Positions 54,307 through 62,369 are shown, counted from the first letter of the stretch. The stretch: 64,000 nt of DNA from Myxococcales bacterium (GCA_016720545.1 JADKKK010000004.1:372001-436000); one strand, 5' to 3'. Notes: generated by a model from the letters alone, not told the origin. Numbers and translations: made by a program.

Positions 54307-54537
54307 ATGCCTCGCGTAGCGACCTTGACCGGAAACATCGCGGTCTACATGTACGGAGACGACCATTGACCGCCGCACGTGCACGTGTACGCCGGGGAGC
54401 AGGAGGCGTCGATGGCACTGGACGGTACGATTGTAGTGGGAGCACTCGACAAGGCGACCCGGAAGATGAGTCGAGTGTGGGTAGTGGCGAACGCGAGTTG
54501 CCTGGCGAAGTACTGGAAGGAGCTAGGAAACAAATGA
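54307..54537 (+). pseudogene. DUF4160 gene interrupted by an in-frame TGA
   Basis: The frame from ATG 54307 encodes MPRVATLTGNIAVYMYGDDH, then TGA at 54367-54369, then PPHVHVYAGEQEASMALDG and a further 36 codons to a TGA at 54535. DUF4160 proteins have a DH-x-PPHxHV motif at this place, so the TGA replaces the x residue; a CGA to TGA change would do. The 3' half keeps sensible sense and ends in an ATGA overlap with the DUF2442-HTH gene, which shows the frame is genuine. DUF4160 and DUF2442 genes are often neighbours and look like a toxin-antitoxin-type pair. Here the DUF4160 product would be truncated unless the stop is read through. Confidence 0.75.
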
Positions 54538-55121
54538 AGGCGAATCTGAAGGTGGTGGAAGCGGCGTATATGCGCGGCGGGAGTGGCTATCGGGTTCGGG
54601 TCACGTTTTCGGACGGCTCGAGCGGTATTGCGGACTATGATGGGAAGCTGAAGGGACTGCTCGCGCCGCTGGTCGACAAGAAGCAGTTTGCAAAAGTGTA
54701 CGTGGACTTCGGAGCGCTGACGTGGCCCGGGAACATCGACACGGCGGCGGAGGCGACGTACGCGCTTGCGCACGGTCTGGAGCGTCCGAAGAGCGTGGAG
54801 GATGTGGAGCGGAACATGCTGGCGGTGCGGGTCCGCGAGCTTCGCAAGCGTGCGGGCAAGTCGCAGGTGGAGCTTGCGGAAGCGATGGGGGTGTCGCAGC
54901 CGACGATCGCGAGCTTCGAGAGAGCGCCGGACTTTCGCTGGTCGACGATGAGGAGGTACGTGAAGGCGCTTGGTGGGGAGGTAGACGTGGTGTTCACGCT
55001 AAAGGGGGAGCGGATGTCGCTGGAGAAGGGGACGAGGGTTCCGGCGTCGAGCCAGAGGACACGTCGGGTAGCGGCGAAGGCGAAGGTCGCGAAGTCGCCG
55101 AGTAAGGCCCCGGCGGCCTAA
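54534..55121 (+). CDS. DUF2442-HTH fusion protein (antitoxin-like regulator)
   Basis: 195 residues from ATG 54534, which overlaps the DUF4160 stop by 4 bp. The N-terminal 80 residues are a DUF2442 domain (YRVRVTFSDGSSGIADYDGKL, KKQFAKVYVDFGALTWPGNIDTAAE). The middle is an XRE-type helix-turn-helix (RVRELRKRAGKSQVELAEAM and GVSQPTIASFERAPDFRWST), as in HigA/antitoxin regulators. A basic Lys/Ala/Arg tail of about 30 residues ends the chain and may bind DNA. Most DUF2442 proteins are only about 80-90 residues, so the fusion to a DNA-binding domain suggests a self-regulating partner of DUF4160. Confidence 0.8.
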   Translation: MKANLKVVEAAYMRGGSGYRVRVTFSDGSSGIADYDGKLKGLLAPLVDKKQFAKVYVDFGALTWPGNIDTAAEATYALAHGLERPKSVEDVERNMLAVRVRELRKRAGKSQVELAEAMGVSQPTIASFERAPDFRWSTMRRYVKALGGEVDVVFTLKGERMSLEKGTRVPASSQRTRRVAAKAKVAKSPSKAPAA

Positions 55122-55139
55122 AAAGACTGCGAACGCGCT

Positions 55140-55350
55140 GCCTTCGCGGGCCGCGAGATACACCCAGCCCACGCGCGTCCAGATGGCGGTCACGTCCGTC
55201 GCCCAGACCTGGTTCGGTGCCTCGGTCGTGAAGTCGCGCTGAAGCAGGTTCGGCGCGATCGGGTCGTCGTGCACGGAGTCCGTCGTCGCGACGAATCGCT
55301 TCTTCGGACGGCCTGCGCACCGAGGGAGTCCCGCCCAAGGGCGCACGATC
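55140..55350 (-). pseudogene. IS3-family transposase (OrfB) remnant
   Basis: A minus-strand stretch reads KKRFVATTDSVHDDP, IAPNLLQRDFTTEAPNQ and VWATDVTAIWTRVGWVYLA. This matches the start of the integrase (rve) domain in IS3-family OrfB, including the first Asp of the DDE triad in WATDVT. The rest of the transposase, OrfA and the ends are missing, and sense is lost after YLAA. It begins 19 bp after the DUF2442-HTH gene, so the island was probably brought or trimmed by this element. Confidence 0.75.
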
Positions 55351-55400
55351 GTTTCACGACGTTCATCGGCGTGACGCTTTGGCGCGCGACATACGCCGCC

Positions 55401-56255
55401 ATGACGCACCGCAATGCTTCTCGCCTCGTCGCCCTCGTCGCCCCCGTCGCCCTCGCGCTGCTTGGGATCACCGCCTGCGCCTACGGTCCCGTGAGCGACG
55501 ACGCGCCCGCCTCCGCGGGGCTCCCCTCCGAGGATCCGCGCCTTCCAGTCTCTGCGCCGCCGCCCTCGTCCGGTCCTTGGGCCGCCGCCGCGGGGGAAGT
55601 TGACGGGGGAGCAGACGGGGGACTGCTCCCGAGTCCCCTGGACGCCGGCGCCGACGCGGATGTCGTGGTCGACGCGGCCGTGGCCGACGGCGGCCTCGAA
55701 GGCCCGGCCGACGCTGTGGTCCAGCCCCCGACGGACGCGAGTGTCGTGGTAGCGCGCGCGGCCGTGCCCGGCGATTTGGTCGTGAGCGAGATCGCGTTCG
55801 ATCCGGCGGGGCCGCAGCCCGACTCCGAGTGGTTCGAGGTGGCGAGCCTCGCGGCCGATCCGCTCGAGCTCCGTGGGGTCACGCTGAAGGACGGCGTCGG
55901 GCGCACGCACGTCGTCGCGAGCTCGGTCGTCGTGCGGCCCGGCAGCTTCGTCGTGCTGGCGCGCTCACGCGCGGCGTGCGCCGCGGCCGGGGTCCCGGCG
56001 TCGGCGATTGGATACGAGTACGGGGCCGGGCTCTCCTCGTCGTCCGGCGTCCTGCTCGCGAATGGAAGCTCAGGAGCGATCGAGCTCGTCTCCGGCGGCG
56101 CGAGCCTGGTCCGCGTCGCCTACGGCACCTTCGGCCTCGACGCGGCCGACACGAGCCTCGAGCTGCGCGCGCTCACCTACCAGGCCACCCCCGGCGCGGC
56201 CCTCTATTGCGTGGCGACCGCCACGTCCCCGGGAGCCGCGCCCCGCTGCCCGTGA
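55401..56255 (+). CDS. lipoprotein with lamin-tail domain
   Basis: 284 residues from ATG 55401; an open frame upstream only reads across the IS remnant. The signal ends in lipobox ITAC. A long Asp/Ala/Gly/Pro linker (to about residue 120) leads to a lamin-tail domain (GDLVVSEIAFDPAGPQPDSE, WFEVASLAADPLELRGVTLK, VVRPGSFVVLARSRAAC). LTD domains in bacteria occur in secreted or surface proteins, often with nucleases or other enzymes; here it stands alone. Two cysteines near the C-terminus could pair. Function is unknown. Confidence 0.75.
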   Translation: MTHRNASRLVALVAPVALALLGITACAYGPVSDDAPASAGLPSEDPRLPVSAPPPSSGPWAAAAGEVDGGADGGLLPSPLDAGADADVVVDAAVADGGLEGPADAVVQPPTDASVVVARAAVPGDLVVSEIAFDPAGPQPDSEWFEVASLAADPLELRGVTLKDGVGRTHVVASSVVVRPGSFVVLARSRAACAAAGVPASAIGYEYGAGLSSSSGVLLANGSSGAIELVSGGASLVRVAYGTFGLDAADTSLELRALTYQATPGAALYCVATATSPGAAPRCP

Positions 56256-56262
56256 CTTGTGC

Positions 56263-56286
56263 TCACTCGCTCACTCGCTCACTCGC
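56263..56286. repeat. 3 x TCACTCGC octamer repeat
   Basis: Three perfect tandem octamers span the gap between the lamin-tail gene and tatD and run into the last codons of tatD on the minus strand. Confidence 0.85.
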
Positions 56287-57094
56287 GAAGGTCGAAGAAC
56301 GCCCGCGCGGTCTCGGTGCTCGTGCTCGCGAGCGCCGCGGGCGTCTCGCCGCGACAGGCCGCCACCGTGGCGAGGACGTGCGGGAGCATCGCCGGCTCGT
56401 TGCGGTGCGACGCCGGCCGAGGCCGCAGATCGCGCGGAAGAATGTAGGGTGCATCTGTCTCGAGCATGAGCCGATCGGCGGGGATACCGCCCACCAGGCC
56501 CCGGAGGTGCGTGCCCCGCCGCTCGTCGCAGATCCACCCCGTGAGGCCGATGTGGAGGTCGAGGTCCAGGTAGGCCCGCAGCGCAGCCGCCTCGCCGGTA
56601 AAACAGTGCACCACCGCGCGCGTGAGCCGCGGCCGGTAGCGCGCGAGAATGGCCATGAAGTCGGCGTGCGCTGCCCGCTCGTGGAGGAACACCGGCAGCT
56701 GCAGGTCCGCCGCGAGCTCGAGCTGGGCCTCGAGGGCGCGCCGCTGGGCGTCGCGCGGGGAGAAGTCGCGATCGTAGTCGAGTCCGCACTCGCCCACGGC
56801 GACCACGTGGGCCCGCGTGGTTGGCTGTTCGCAGAGCTCGCGCAGCTCGCGGAGCGCGCTCGGTCCCGCGGCGCTGGCGTGGTGCGGGTGGATGCCGGCG
56901 GTCGCGTAGAGACGCGGCCCGAAGTCGCGCGGCCGCGACGCGAGCTCCCACGCGGCCCGGCTGCTCTCGGCGCTCGTGCCCGTCACGATGACCGTGCCCA
57001 CGCCGGCGGCCGAGGCGCGCCGCAGCACAGCGTCGCGATCGGCGCGGAAGGCCTTGTTCGTGAGGTTCGCGCCGATGTCCACGAGCGGGCTCAC
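56279..57094 (-). CDS. tatD: 3'-5' nuclease TatD
   Basis: 271 residues from GTG 57094, chosen for AAGGAGGT six bases upstream. It follows E. coli TatD along its length: VDIGANLTNKAF, TAGIHPHHAS, AVGECGLDYDRDFS, VFLHERAAHADF, VHCFTGEAAALRAYL, HIGLTGWICDERRG, and LMLETDAPYILPRDLRPRP. The metal-binding His, Glu and Asp residues of the TIM barrel are in place. It is a cytoplasmic metal-dependent exonuclease/AP nuclease linked to DNA and RNA repair. Its GTG overlaps the upstream hypothetical gene's stop as GTGA. Confidence 0.94.
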   Translation of the reverse strand: MSPLVDIGANLTNKAFRADRDAVLRRASAAGVGTVIVTGTSAESSRAAWELASRPRDFGPRLYATAGIHPHHASAAGPSALRELRELCEQPTTRAHVVAVGECGLDYDRDFSPRDAQRRALEAQLELAADLQLPVFLHERAAHADFMAILARYRPRLTRAVVHCFTGEAAALRAYLDLDLHIGLTGWICDERRGTHLRGLVGGIPADRLMLETDAPYILPRDLRPRPASHRNEPAMLPHVLATVAACRGETPAALASTSTETARAFFDLRE

Positions 57095-57585
57095 GCCGCA
57101 CCTCCTTCGGTCGCGAGGGGCGCAGCGCCCGCCGCCTCCATTGGCCAAGGGAGGCCGAGCTCACGAGCGACGCGCGCCGCCACCTCGGCGTGCCAGGCCG
57201 CGCGGTCCCAGACGCCCTCGTGATGGCCCTCGTGATGGCCCTCGGCGTGGCCCTCGGCGTGGCCCTCGCGCGGCGCACGGTCGAGGTGGAAGCGTCCGCG
57301 CAGCTGCGCGCGAAGGAAGCACAAATCCGTGATGCGCCGCCGCAGCCGCGCGAGGTGCCGCTGCTCCTCCGCCATGGGGCGCACCCACGTCGCGCGGAGC
57401 AGGCCCTTGAGTCCGCGCGACTCCCGCGCCCGCGCGTCGAGCAGCGAGGACAGGAGCGCGCGCGCCTGCGCGGCAGACGAGACAGCCGAGGCCACCGAGG
57501 CAGAGGGGATAGACGACGAGGCAGAGGGGATAGACGACGAGGCAGAGGGGATAGACGACGAGTCAGACGGGATAATCGAGTTCAT
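57091..57585 (-). CDS. hypothetical protein with Ser-Ile-Pro and Gly-His-Glu repeats
   Basis: 164 residues from ATG 57585, with GGAGAG six bases upstream. The N-terminus has three to four copies of an 18-bp repeat encoding SSIPSAS. The middle is a coherent helical Arg-rich stretch (LLSSLLDARARESRGLKGLL, RHLARLRRRITDLCFLRAQL). Later comes a 12-bp repeat giving EGHAEGHAEGHHEGHHEG. The His repeat could bind metal. No known family. It is coupled to tatD by a 4-bp overlap, so a role near nucleic acids is possible but unproven. Confidence 0.6.
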   Translation of the reverse strand: MNSIIPSDSSSIPSASSSIPSASSSIPSASVASAVSSAAQARALLSSLLDARARESRGLKGLLRATWVRPMAEEQRHLARLRRRITDLCFLRAQLRGRFHLDRAPREGHAEGHAEGHHEGHHEGVWDRAAWHAEVAARVARELGLPWPMEAAGAAPLATEGGAA

Positions 57586-57806
57586 GGTGAGCTCTCCGAG
57601 GCGTTCGTGGCGGGCGTGCGCGGACGCGGTCGCACGCTGAACCAGCGGCCGAGGCCGGCTGGATCGCGCGTCCGAGCGCGCACGGAGGCCCACGAGCGCG
57701 CGGGGACGTCGCCTCGCGTAGAGACGCCCGCGGAGGTGGAGGAGACTGCGGGCGGAGCCGCGGGCGCGACCAGGCGCGGCGCACGGGCTGGGTGCGGGGG
57801 CCCGAA

Positions 57807-57835
57807 TTGAACGAGCCTCTTCGGGAGGCTATCCC
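57807..57835 (+). promoter_or_regulatory. orphan sigma-70-like promoter
   Basis: TTGAAC (57807-57812) and TATCCC (57830-57835) are 17 bp apart on the plus strand, with no called gene for 1.2 kb downstream on that strand. A 7-bp hairpin GTAGGAG / CTCCTAC begins right at the predicted start. Confidence 0.5.
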
Positions 57836-57838
57836 GAC

Positions 57839-58038
57839 GTAGGAGCCACTCCTACCACCCCGCGACGGGGGGAACGGTGCCGGTCGACGACTCGCTTCGA
57901 TCGCACACCCCACTTGCCAACGCGGGCGCGCGAGGGCGGCCGCGGTGTCGTGGCAGTCGAGGCCAGGGCCTCGCTGTGGGCGAACGCGTACGGGTTGTAC
58001 GGGTCGTACGTGCCGTACGTGACGAAGGACGAAACTAG
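57839..58038 (+). ncRNA. candidate small transcript (or 53-codon ORF)
   Basis: Downstream of the orphan promoter come two perfect hairpins (GTAGGAG / CTCCTAC at 57839-57856 and CCCCG / CGGGG at about 57858-57870). A 53-codon frame from GTG 57877 to TAG 58036 ends in a basic, Val/Arg-rich stretch (ERVRVVRVVRAVRDEGRN). No terminator is evident. Either a small RNA or a micro-protein could be made; the evidence is only the promoter and the hairpins. Confidence 0.25.
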
Positions 58039-58130
58039 GAGCCGAGCACCTCTTCTCGCTGGAGCGTGATTCGCGGCGACACGACTGTCAACTCGCGCCC
58101 GTCGATTTGCCCGGCGGCGCGAGCCTGGGC

Positions 58131-58565
58131 CTACGCGCTCGCCGCGTCGCGGACCATGTCGGCCGCGACGTCGCGATCGACCTCGAGGGCGTCGGCGGCC
58201 TCCATGATGAGCTCTCGCTCGGTGGTGCGGAGGATGCCGTCGGAGGCCATGAGTCGGATCGCGAGCGAAAGCGCGATCTCGCGGGGCTTGCCCGCGGGGA
58301 GCCGCTCTCTCACCGCGGCGAGCCGCGCCTCGCGACCCGAGGCGGCCACGCCGGCCTCGATCCGCGCCAGCAGCGCCGCGAGCGGCTCGCCGGCGAGCCG
58401 GTTGTCGGTGAGGGAGTCGACGCTCTTCGCGAAGTGGGCGCGCTCGGCGTCGCTGAACTCCCCGTCGGCGTGGGCGGCGAGGAAGAGGGTCTCGATCATC
58501 GCCTCGAGCTTGGGGGCGTCATACTTGGCAAGTTCCACGGCAAGTTCCACGGCAGGTTCGACCAT
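58131..58565 (-). CDS. TerB-like (tellurite-resistance-family) helical protein
   Basis: 144 residues. Two acidic helix-loop motifs typical of TerB are seen: IETLFLAAHADGEFSDAERAHF at about residues 24-45 and SLAIRLMASDGILRTTERELI at about 99-119. TerB-like domains bind divalent metal through such Asp residues and occur in stress and envelope systems. The N-terminus contains a short repeat encoding VELAVELA. A TATAGT box (58574-58579 on the minus strand) just before the ATG suggests a near-leaderless message. It stands alone. Confidence 0.8.
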   Translation of the reverse strand: MVEPAVELAVELAKYDAPKLEAMIETLFLAAHADGEFSDAERAHFAKSVDSLTDNRLAGEPLAALLARIEAGVAASGREARLAAVRERLPAGKPREIALSLAIRLMASDGILRTTERELIMEAADALEVDRDVAADMVRDAASA

Positions 58566-59057
58566 GGGCGGGCACTATACACACAAGGTCCCGCGCGCGT
58601 CTGGTGGACGAGCGCCGCACCCGCAGCGCGGCCGTGTGTTTCACCCGCCAGGTGGATCGAGGCAGAGTCGCGGAGCCGGGGCGTCGGGGGGCAGAGTCGG
58701 TGGCGGTGGTGGCACCGGGCCCCGCGAAGGGGGCGAGTGTGGTCCGTCTTGGCTCGGGAGCAGTGGCTCGGGCGACGCGGCGGCGAGCGCGTTCGGGGCT
58801 GGAGGCCGTGGGCTCGAGGGCAGTGGCTGGGGCTCGGGGCGCAGGCGTGGTCGACGAGCCCACGAACGCGCGCGTGCCCCAGCCGCGAGCCTCAGCCCCC
58901 GAACGCGCTCGCCGCCGCGTCGCGCGTGCCCCAGCTCACGCACGTGCCCGCAGGGCCCAGCCGATCGCGAGTGGCCCGTGGGTCAAACCTTCTTGTTTGT
59001 GGGCCGCGCCTCGCGCGTTCCCGCCGGCGCCGCGCCGTGGTAGACGGCTACGCACCC
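58566..59057. other. long GC-rich stretch before ffh, no gene
   Basis: Frames across it are of low complexity (Pro/Arg/Ala), so I call none. It holds the inverted repeat at 58772-58923 and near-direct repeats of the type CTCGGGAGCAGTGGCT. A CTACGC box at 59048-59053 ends five bases before the ffh ATG and could be its -10. Confidence 0.45.
58772..58923. repeat. long inverted repeat upstream of ffh
   Basis: Arms of about 33 bp (58772-58804 and 58890-58923) are complementary but for one or two bases; a central part is GCGACGCGGCGGCGAGCGCG. The 85-bp spacer has weaker complementarity, so a cruciform or a long hairpin RNA could form. It could be another foldback element remnant. It has no CTAG ends. 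Confidence 0.6.
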
Positions 59058-60755
59058 ATGTTCGACGCCATCGCCAAAGGGTTTCGCCAAGCCAAGAATC
59101 GCCTCGCCGGGCTCACAGAGCTCTCCGAGGCCAACGTCGAGACCGCGCTCCGCGAGGTGAGGCTCTCTCTCCTCGAGGCCGACGTCGAGATCGGCGTGGT
59201 GAAGACCTTCCTCGCGCGCGTGAAGGCGAAGGCGCTCGGCGAGGTCGTGCGCATCCGCGCGAAGGGCAGCGACGGCGAGACCATGAAGGTGTCGGCCGGC
59301 GATCAGTTCACGAAGATTTGCTACGACGAGCTCGTGGCCTTCATGGCCCCGCCGGAGACGCCGGCGATCACGTTCGCCACCGCCTCCGGGCGGCCGACGG
59401 GCATCATGATGGTCGGCCTCCAGGGGTCGGGAAAGACCACCACCTGCGCCAAGCTCGCGCGGTCGCTCAAGGCCGACGGCAAGAAGCCCCTGCTCGTGGC
59501 GGCCGACATGCAGCGCCCAGCCGCCGTCGAGCAGCTCACGGTGCTCGGCAAGAGCATCGGCGTGCCGGTGTTCAACATCCCGGGCGAGAGCCCGGTCACC
59601 ATCTGCGCCAAGGCGGTCGCCGAGGCGAAGTCGAAGGGCTGCGACGTCATCGTCTTCGACACCGCGGGTCGCCTCGCCATCGACGAGGCCCTCATGAAGG
59701 AGCTCGCCGACATCAAGGAGAGCGTCGCCCCGGAGAACATCTTCCTCGTGGTCGACGCCATGATCGGCCAAGACGCGGTGAAGGTCTCGAAGGGCTTCCA
59801 CGATCGGCTCTCGCTCACGGGCGTCGTGCTCACCAAGCTCGACGGCGACGCGCGCGGCGGCGCCGCGCTCAGCGTGAAGGAGGTCACCGGCGCGCCGGTG
59901 CGGTTCGTTGGCATGGGCGAGGGCACCGACAAGTTCGAGGAGTTCCGGCCCGAAGGGATGGCGAGCCGGGTGCTCGGCATGGGCGACGTCGTCGGCCTCA
60001 TGAAGGACTTTCAGGGCGTCATCGACGAGAAGAAGGCCGCAGAGGACGCGGCGAAGATGCTCTCGGGCAACTTCACCCTCGGCGACTTCCTCGACCAAAT
60101 CCGCATGATCAAGAAGATGGGCAGCCTGAACGACATCGTCGCGAAGATGCCCGGCATGGAGCAGATGGTGCCGCCGGGCGTGAGCCTCGACGACCACGAG
60201 CTCGTGCGCATCGAGGCCATGATCCAGAGCTTTACGCGCTTCGAGCGCGACGATCCCTACGCCCTGGTGCGCGATCCGTCGCGCGTGGCGCGGGTGGCGA
60301 AGGGCTCCGGCCAGACCGAGCAGGCGGTGCAGGAGCTCGTCCAGAAGTTCCTCTTCATGAAGCAGATGATGGATGGCATGGGCGGAGGGATGGGTGGCCT
60401 CGGCGGTCTGCTCGGCAAGCTCCCGGGGGGCAAGCAGCTCCAGATGGCCAAGCAGCTCAAGAAGATGGCCGCCGGTGGGGGGATGCCCGGCGGGTTCCCC
60501 GGCATGGGCGGCATGGGCGGCATGCCCGGCATGGGCGGTATGCCTGGCATGCCTGGAATGGGCGGGTTCCCCGGCATGCCCGGCATGGGCGGGTTCCCCG
60601 GCATGGGCGGCGGGTTCCCGGGCATGCCCAACATGTTCGGGGGCGCCGACCCGGAGAGCCTCACCAAGATGAAGACCCTCAGCGCCGCCGAAAAGAACGC
60701 CAAGAAGGCGGCCCGGAAGCGTGAGAAAGACGCGCGAAAGAAGGGGCGGCGGTGA
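59058..60755 (+). CDS. ffh: signal recognition particle protein Ffh
   Basis: 565 residues from ATG 59058, about 110 longer than E. coli Ffh (453). The N domain (LTELSEANVETALREVRLSL) and G domain (GLQGSGKTTTCAKLA, DMQRPAAVEQL, FDTAGRLAIDEALM, TKLDGDARGG, GMGEGTDKFEEF) are normal. The M domain starts at FTLGDFLDQIRMIKKMGSL. The final 130 residues add a Gly/Met/Pro-rich repeat tail (units such as GMPGMGGFPGMG) and a basic end. Ffh binds SRP RNA and signal peptides at the ribosome. It is followed by a coupled lipoprotein gene (GTGA overlap). Confidence 0.97.
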   Translation: MFDAIAKGFRQAKNRLAGLTELSEANVETALREVRLSLLEADVEIGVVKTFLARVKAKALGEVVRIRAKGSDGETMKVSAGDQFTKICYDELVAFMAPPETPAITFATASGRPTGIMMVGLQGSGKTTTCAKLARSLKADGKKPLLVAADMQRPAAVEQLTVLGKSIGVPVFNIPGESPVTICAKAVAEAKSKGCDVIVFDTAGRLAIDEALMKELADIKESVAPENIFLVVDAMIGQDAVKVSKGFHDRLSLTGVVLTKLDGDARGGAALSVKEVTGAPVRFVGMGEGTDKFEEFRPEGMASRVLGMGDVVGLMKDFQGVIDEKKAAEDAAKMLSGNFTLGDFLDQIRMIKKMGSLNDIVAKMPGMEQMVPPGVSLDDHELVRIEAMIQSFTRFERDDPYALVRDPSRVARVAKGSGQTEQAVQELVQKFLFMKQMMDGMGGGMGGLGGLLGKLPGGKQLQMAKQLKKMAAGGGMPGGFPGMGGMGGMPGMGGMPGMPGMGGFPGMPGMGGFPGMGGGFPGMPNMFGGADPESLTKMKTLSAAEKNAKKAARKREKDARKKGRR

Positions 60756-62251
60756 GCATGTCATCGGTCTTGCATGCTTCGCGGCGCGCCCGGTCGGCCT
60801 TCGGGGCCGCCTCCCTGCGCGTCGGGCTCCTCGGCCTCGCGTCGTACGCGTCGCTCGCTGCGGTCGCGGCGGCGGTCGCGGTCGCCACGCTCGCCACGAC
60901 GGGGTGCGTCGGCGGCTCGAAGACCCAGAGCCCGGAGGACAAAGAGCGGCTCAAGTCGTTCGTCGTCGATGCCTTGCCCAGCACGGCGAAGAAACTCGAC
61001 GCCAATTTCGAGAATAAAATCCACCTCATAGGCTACCGGGCCGAGCCCGAGAGCGCCCCGCCGGGCACCGAGGTGAAGCTCACCTACTACTGGCGCTGCG
61101 ACGACCCGATCGAGGCCGGGTGGGCGCTCTCCACGCACATCCAGCACGAGGGCTTCGAGCGCCCCGACAACGCCGACGGCGTCGGCGCGCTCCGCGAGTG
61201 GAAAGACGGCGTCCAGATCTTCGGCCCCTCCCGGTGGGAGCGCGGCAAGATCTACGTCGACGAGCAGACCTACCGCATGCCGGCGGAGCTCCGCGGCATG
61301 GACTCGCTCGTGTACGTGAGCATCTGGAAGAACGACGCGCGCCTGCGCATCATCAGCGGCCCCACCGACGGCGAGAACCGCGCCCTCGTGGTGAAGCTGC
61401 GCACGGGCGTGGCGCCGAAGGCGCCGGGCGTGCCCGAGCTCGAGGTGAAGCAGCTCGCGCGCGGCGAGAAGATCGTGGTCGACGGCAAGGGCGACGAGGC
61501 CGCGTGGAAGACCGCGCCGTCGACCGGGGCGTTCGTCAACGTGGGCACCGGCGCGGCCGACCACGGGCCGCTCGGCGGCTCCGTGAAGCTCGCGTGGGAC
61601 AACGAGAACCTGTACGCGCTCTTCGAGGTGCGAGACCCCGCCGTGACCGGCGGCTTCACCGACGCGAAGGCCCAGCCGAAGCGCCACACGACGACGGGCC
61701 AGCCCATGCTGTGGACGGGGCACACGGTCGAGATGATGGTCGACCGGGTCGGCGACAACGCGAGCTACTACGAGCTGCAGATCAACCCGCAGAACAAAAT
61801 CTTCAGGTCGCGCTTCGCGGGCTACAACGCGCCGCGCGGGGGCGACTACGGCCCGTTCGGCAACGAAGACTGGGATCCGAAGCTGAAGAGCGCCGTGGTG
61901 GTGAACGGCACGATCGACAAGGCCGACGACAAGGACGAGGGCTACGTCGTGGAGGTGGCCATCCCCTGGAAGGCCTACGCGTTCGGGCTCCCGGAGGGCA
62001 CTTCGCCGACGCCGAAGAGCGGCGACACGTGGCACTTCAACTTCTACGCGATGCAGGACAACGGCGGGGTCGCCTGGTCGCCCATCCTCGGGCAGGGCAA
62101 TTTCCATCGCGCGAGTCGCTTCGGCAAGGTTCGCTTCGTGACCGACGCGCCGCTCGCGGCCGCAGACGCTGGGCCGGGCGCGCCCGACGCGTCGCCCGGG
62201 CCTGACGCTGGGCGCGCGGGCGCGAAGGCACCTCCGGCGAAGAAGAAGTAG
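60752..62251 (+). CDS. lipoprotein with CBM9/DOMON-like C-terminal domain
   Basis: 499 residues from GTG 60752 (ATG 60758 is the alternative), overlapping the ffh stop. The signal ends in lipobox TTGC. Residues 70-215 form a beta domain (IHLIGYRAEPESAPPGTEVK, LTYYWRCDDPIEAGWALSTH). A second domain from about 245 has VDGKGDEAAWKTAPSTGAF, VKLAWDNENLYALFEVRDP, HTVEMMVDRVGDNASYYELQ and YVVEVAIPWKAYA, which is the pattern of CBM9-like domains that bind sugars or haem. A Pro/Asp/Ala tail ends it. It may bind a polysaccharide at the surface. The link to ffh is position only. Confidence 0.8.
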   Translation: MSMSSVLHASRRARSAFGAASLRVGLLGLASYASLAAVAAAVAVATLATTGCVGGSKTQSPEDKERLKSFVVDALPSTAKKLDANFENKIHLIGYRAEPESAPPGTEVKLTYYWRCDDPIEAGWALSTHIQHEGFERPDNADGVGALREWKDGVQIFGPSRWERGKIYVDEQTYRMPAELRGMDSLVYVSIWKNDARLRIISGPTDGENRALVVKLRTGVAPKAPGVPELEVKQLARGEKIVVDGKGDEAAWKTAPSTGAFVNVGTGAADHGPLGGSVKLAWDNENLYALFEVRDPAVTGGFTDAKAQPKRHTTTGQPMLWTGHTVEMMVDRVGDNASYYELQINPQNKIFRSRFAGYNAPRGGDYGPFGNEDWDPKLKSAVVVNGTIDKADDKDEGYVVEVAIPWKAYAFGLPEGTSPTPKSGDTWHFNFYAMQDNGGVAWSPILGQGNFHRASRFGKVRFVTDAPLAAADAGPGAPDASPGPDAGRAGAKAPPAKKK

Positions 62252-62369
62252 CCGCCAGCGGCCTCCTCGGCGCGCCGCGGCTGCGCCGAGATCGTCTGCC
62301 CTCGACCTGATCTGTGCAGGTCCGCTGGAAATTCTACGTCTCGCCAGAAAGCCGGGTAAGCTCGCTGGC

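Noticed and set aside
54367..54369. TGA read as selenocysteine in the DUF4160 gene
   Set aside because: No selenoprotein is known in this family, the position is normally a variable residue, and I saw no clear SECIS-type hairpin just after it. A nonsense mutation is simpler.
58107..59057. A 317-codon N-terminal extension of ffh
   Set aside because: The translated extension is low complexity; the canonical Ffh start MFDAIAKGF is at 59058.
58566..59057. SRP RNA gene upstream of ffh
   Set aside because: The conserved GGAAGGAAGC-type core of SRP RNA is not present.
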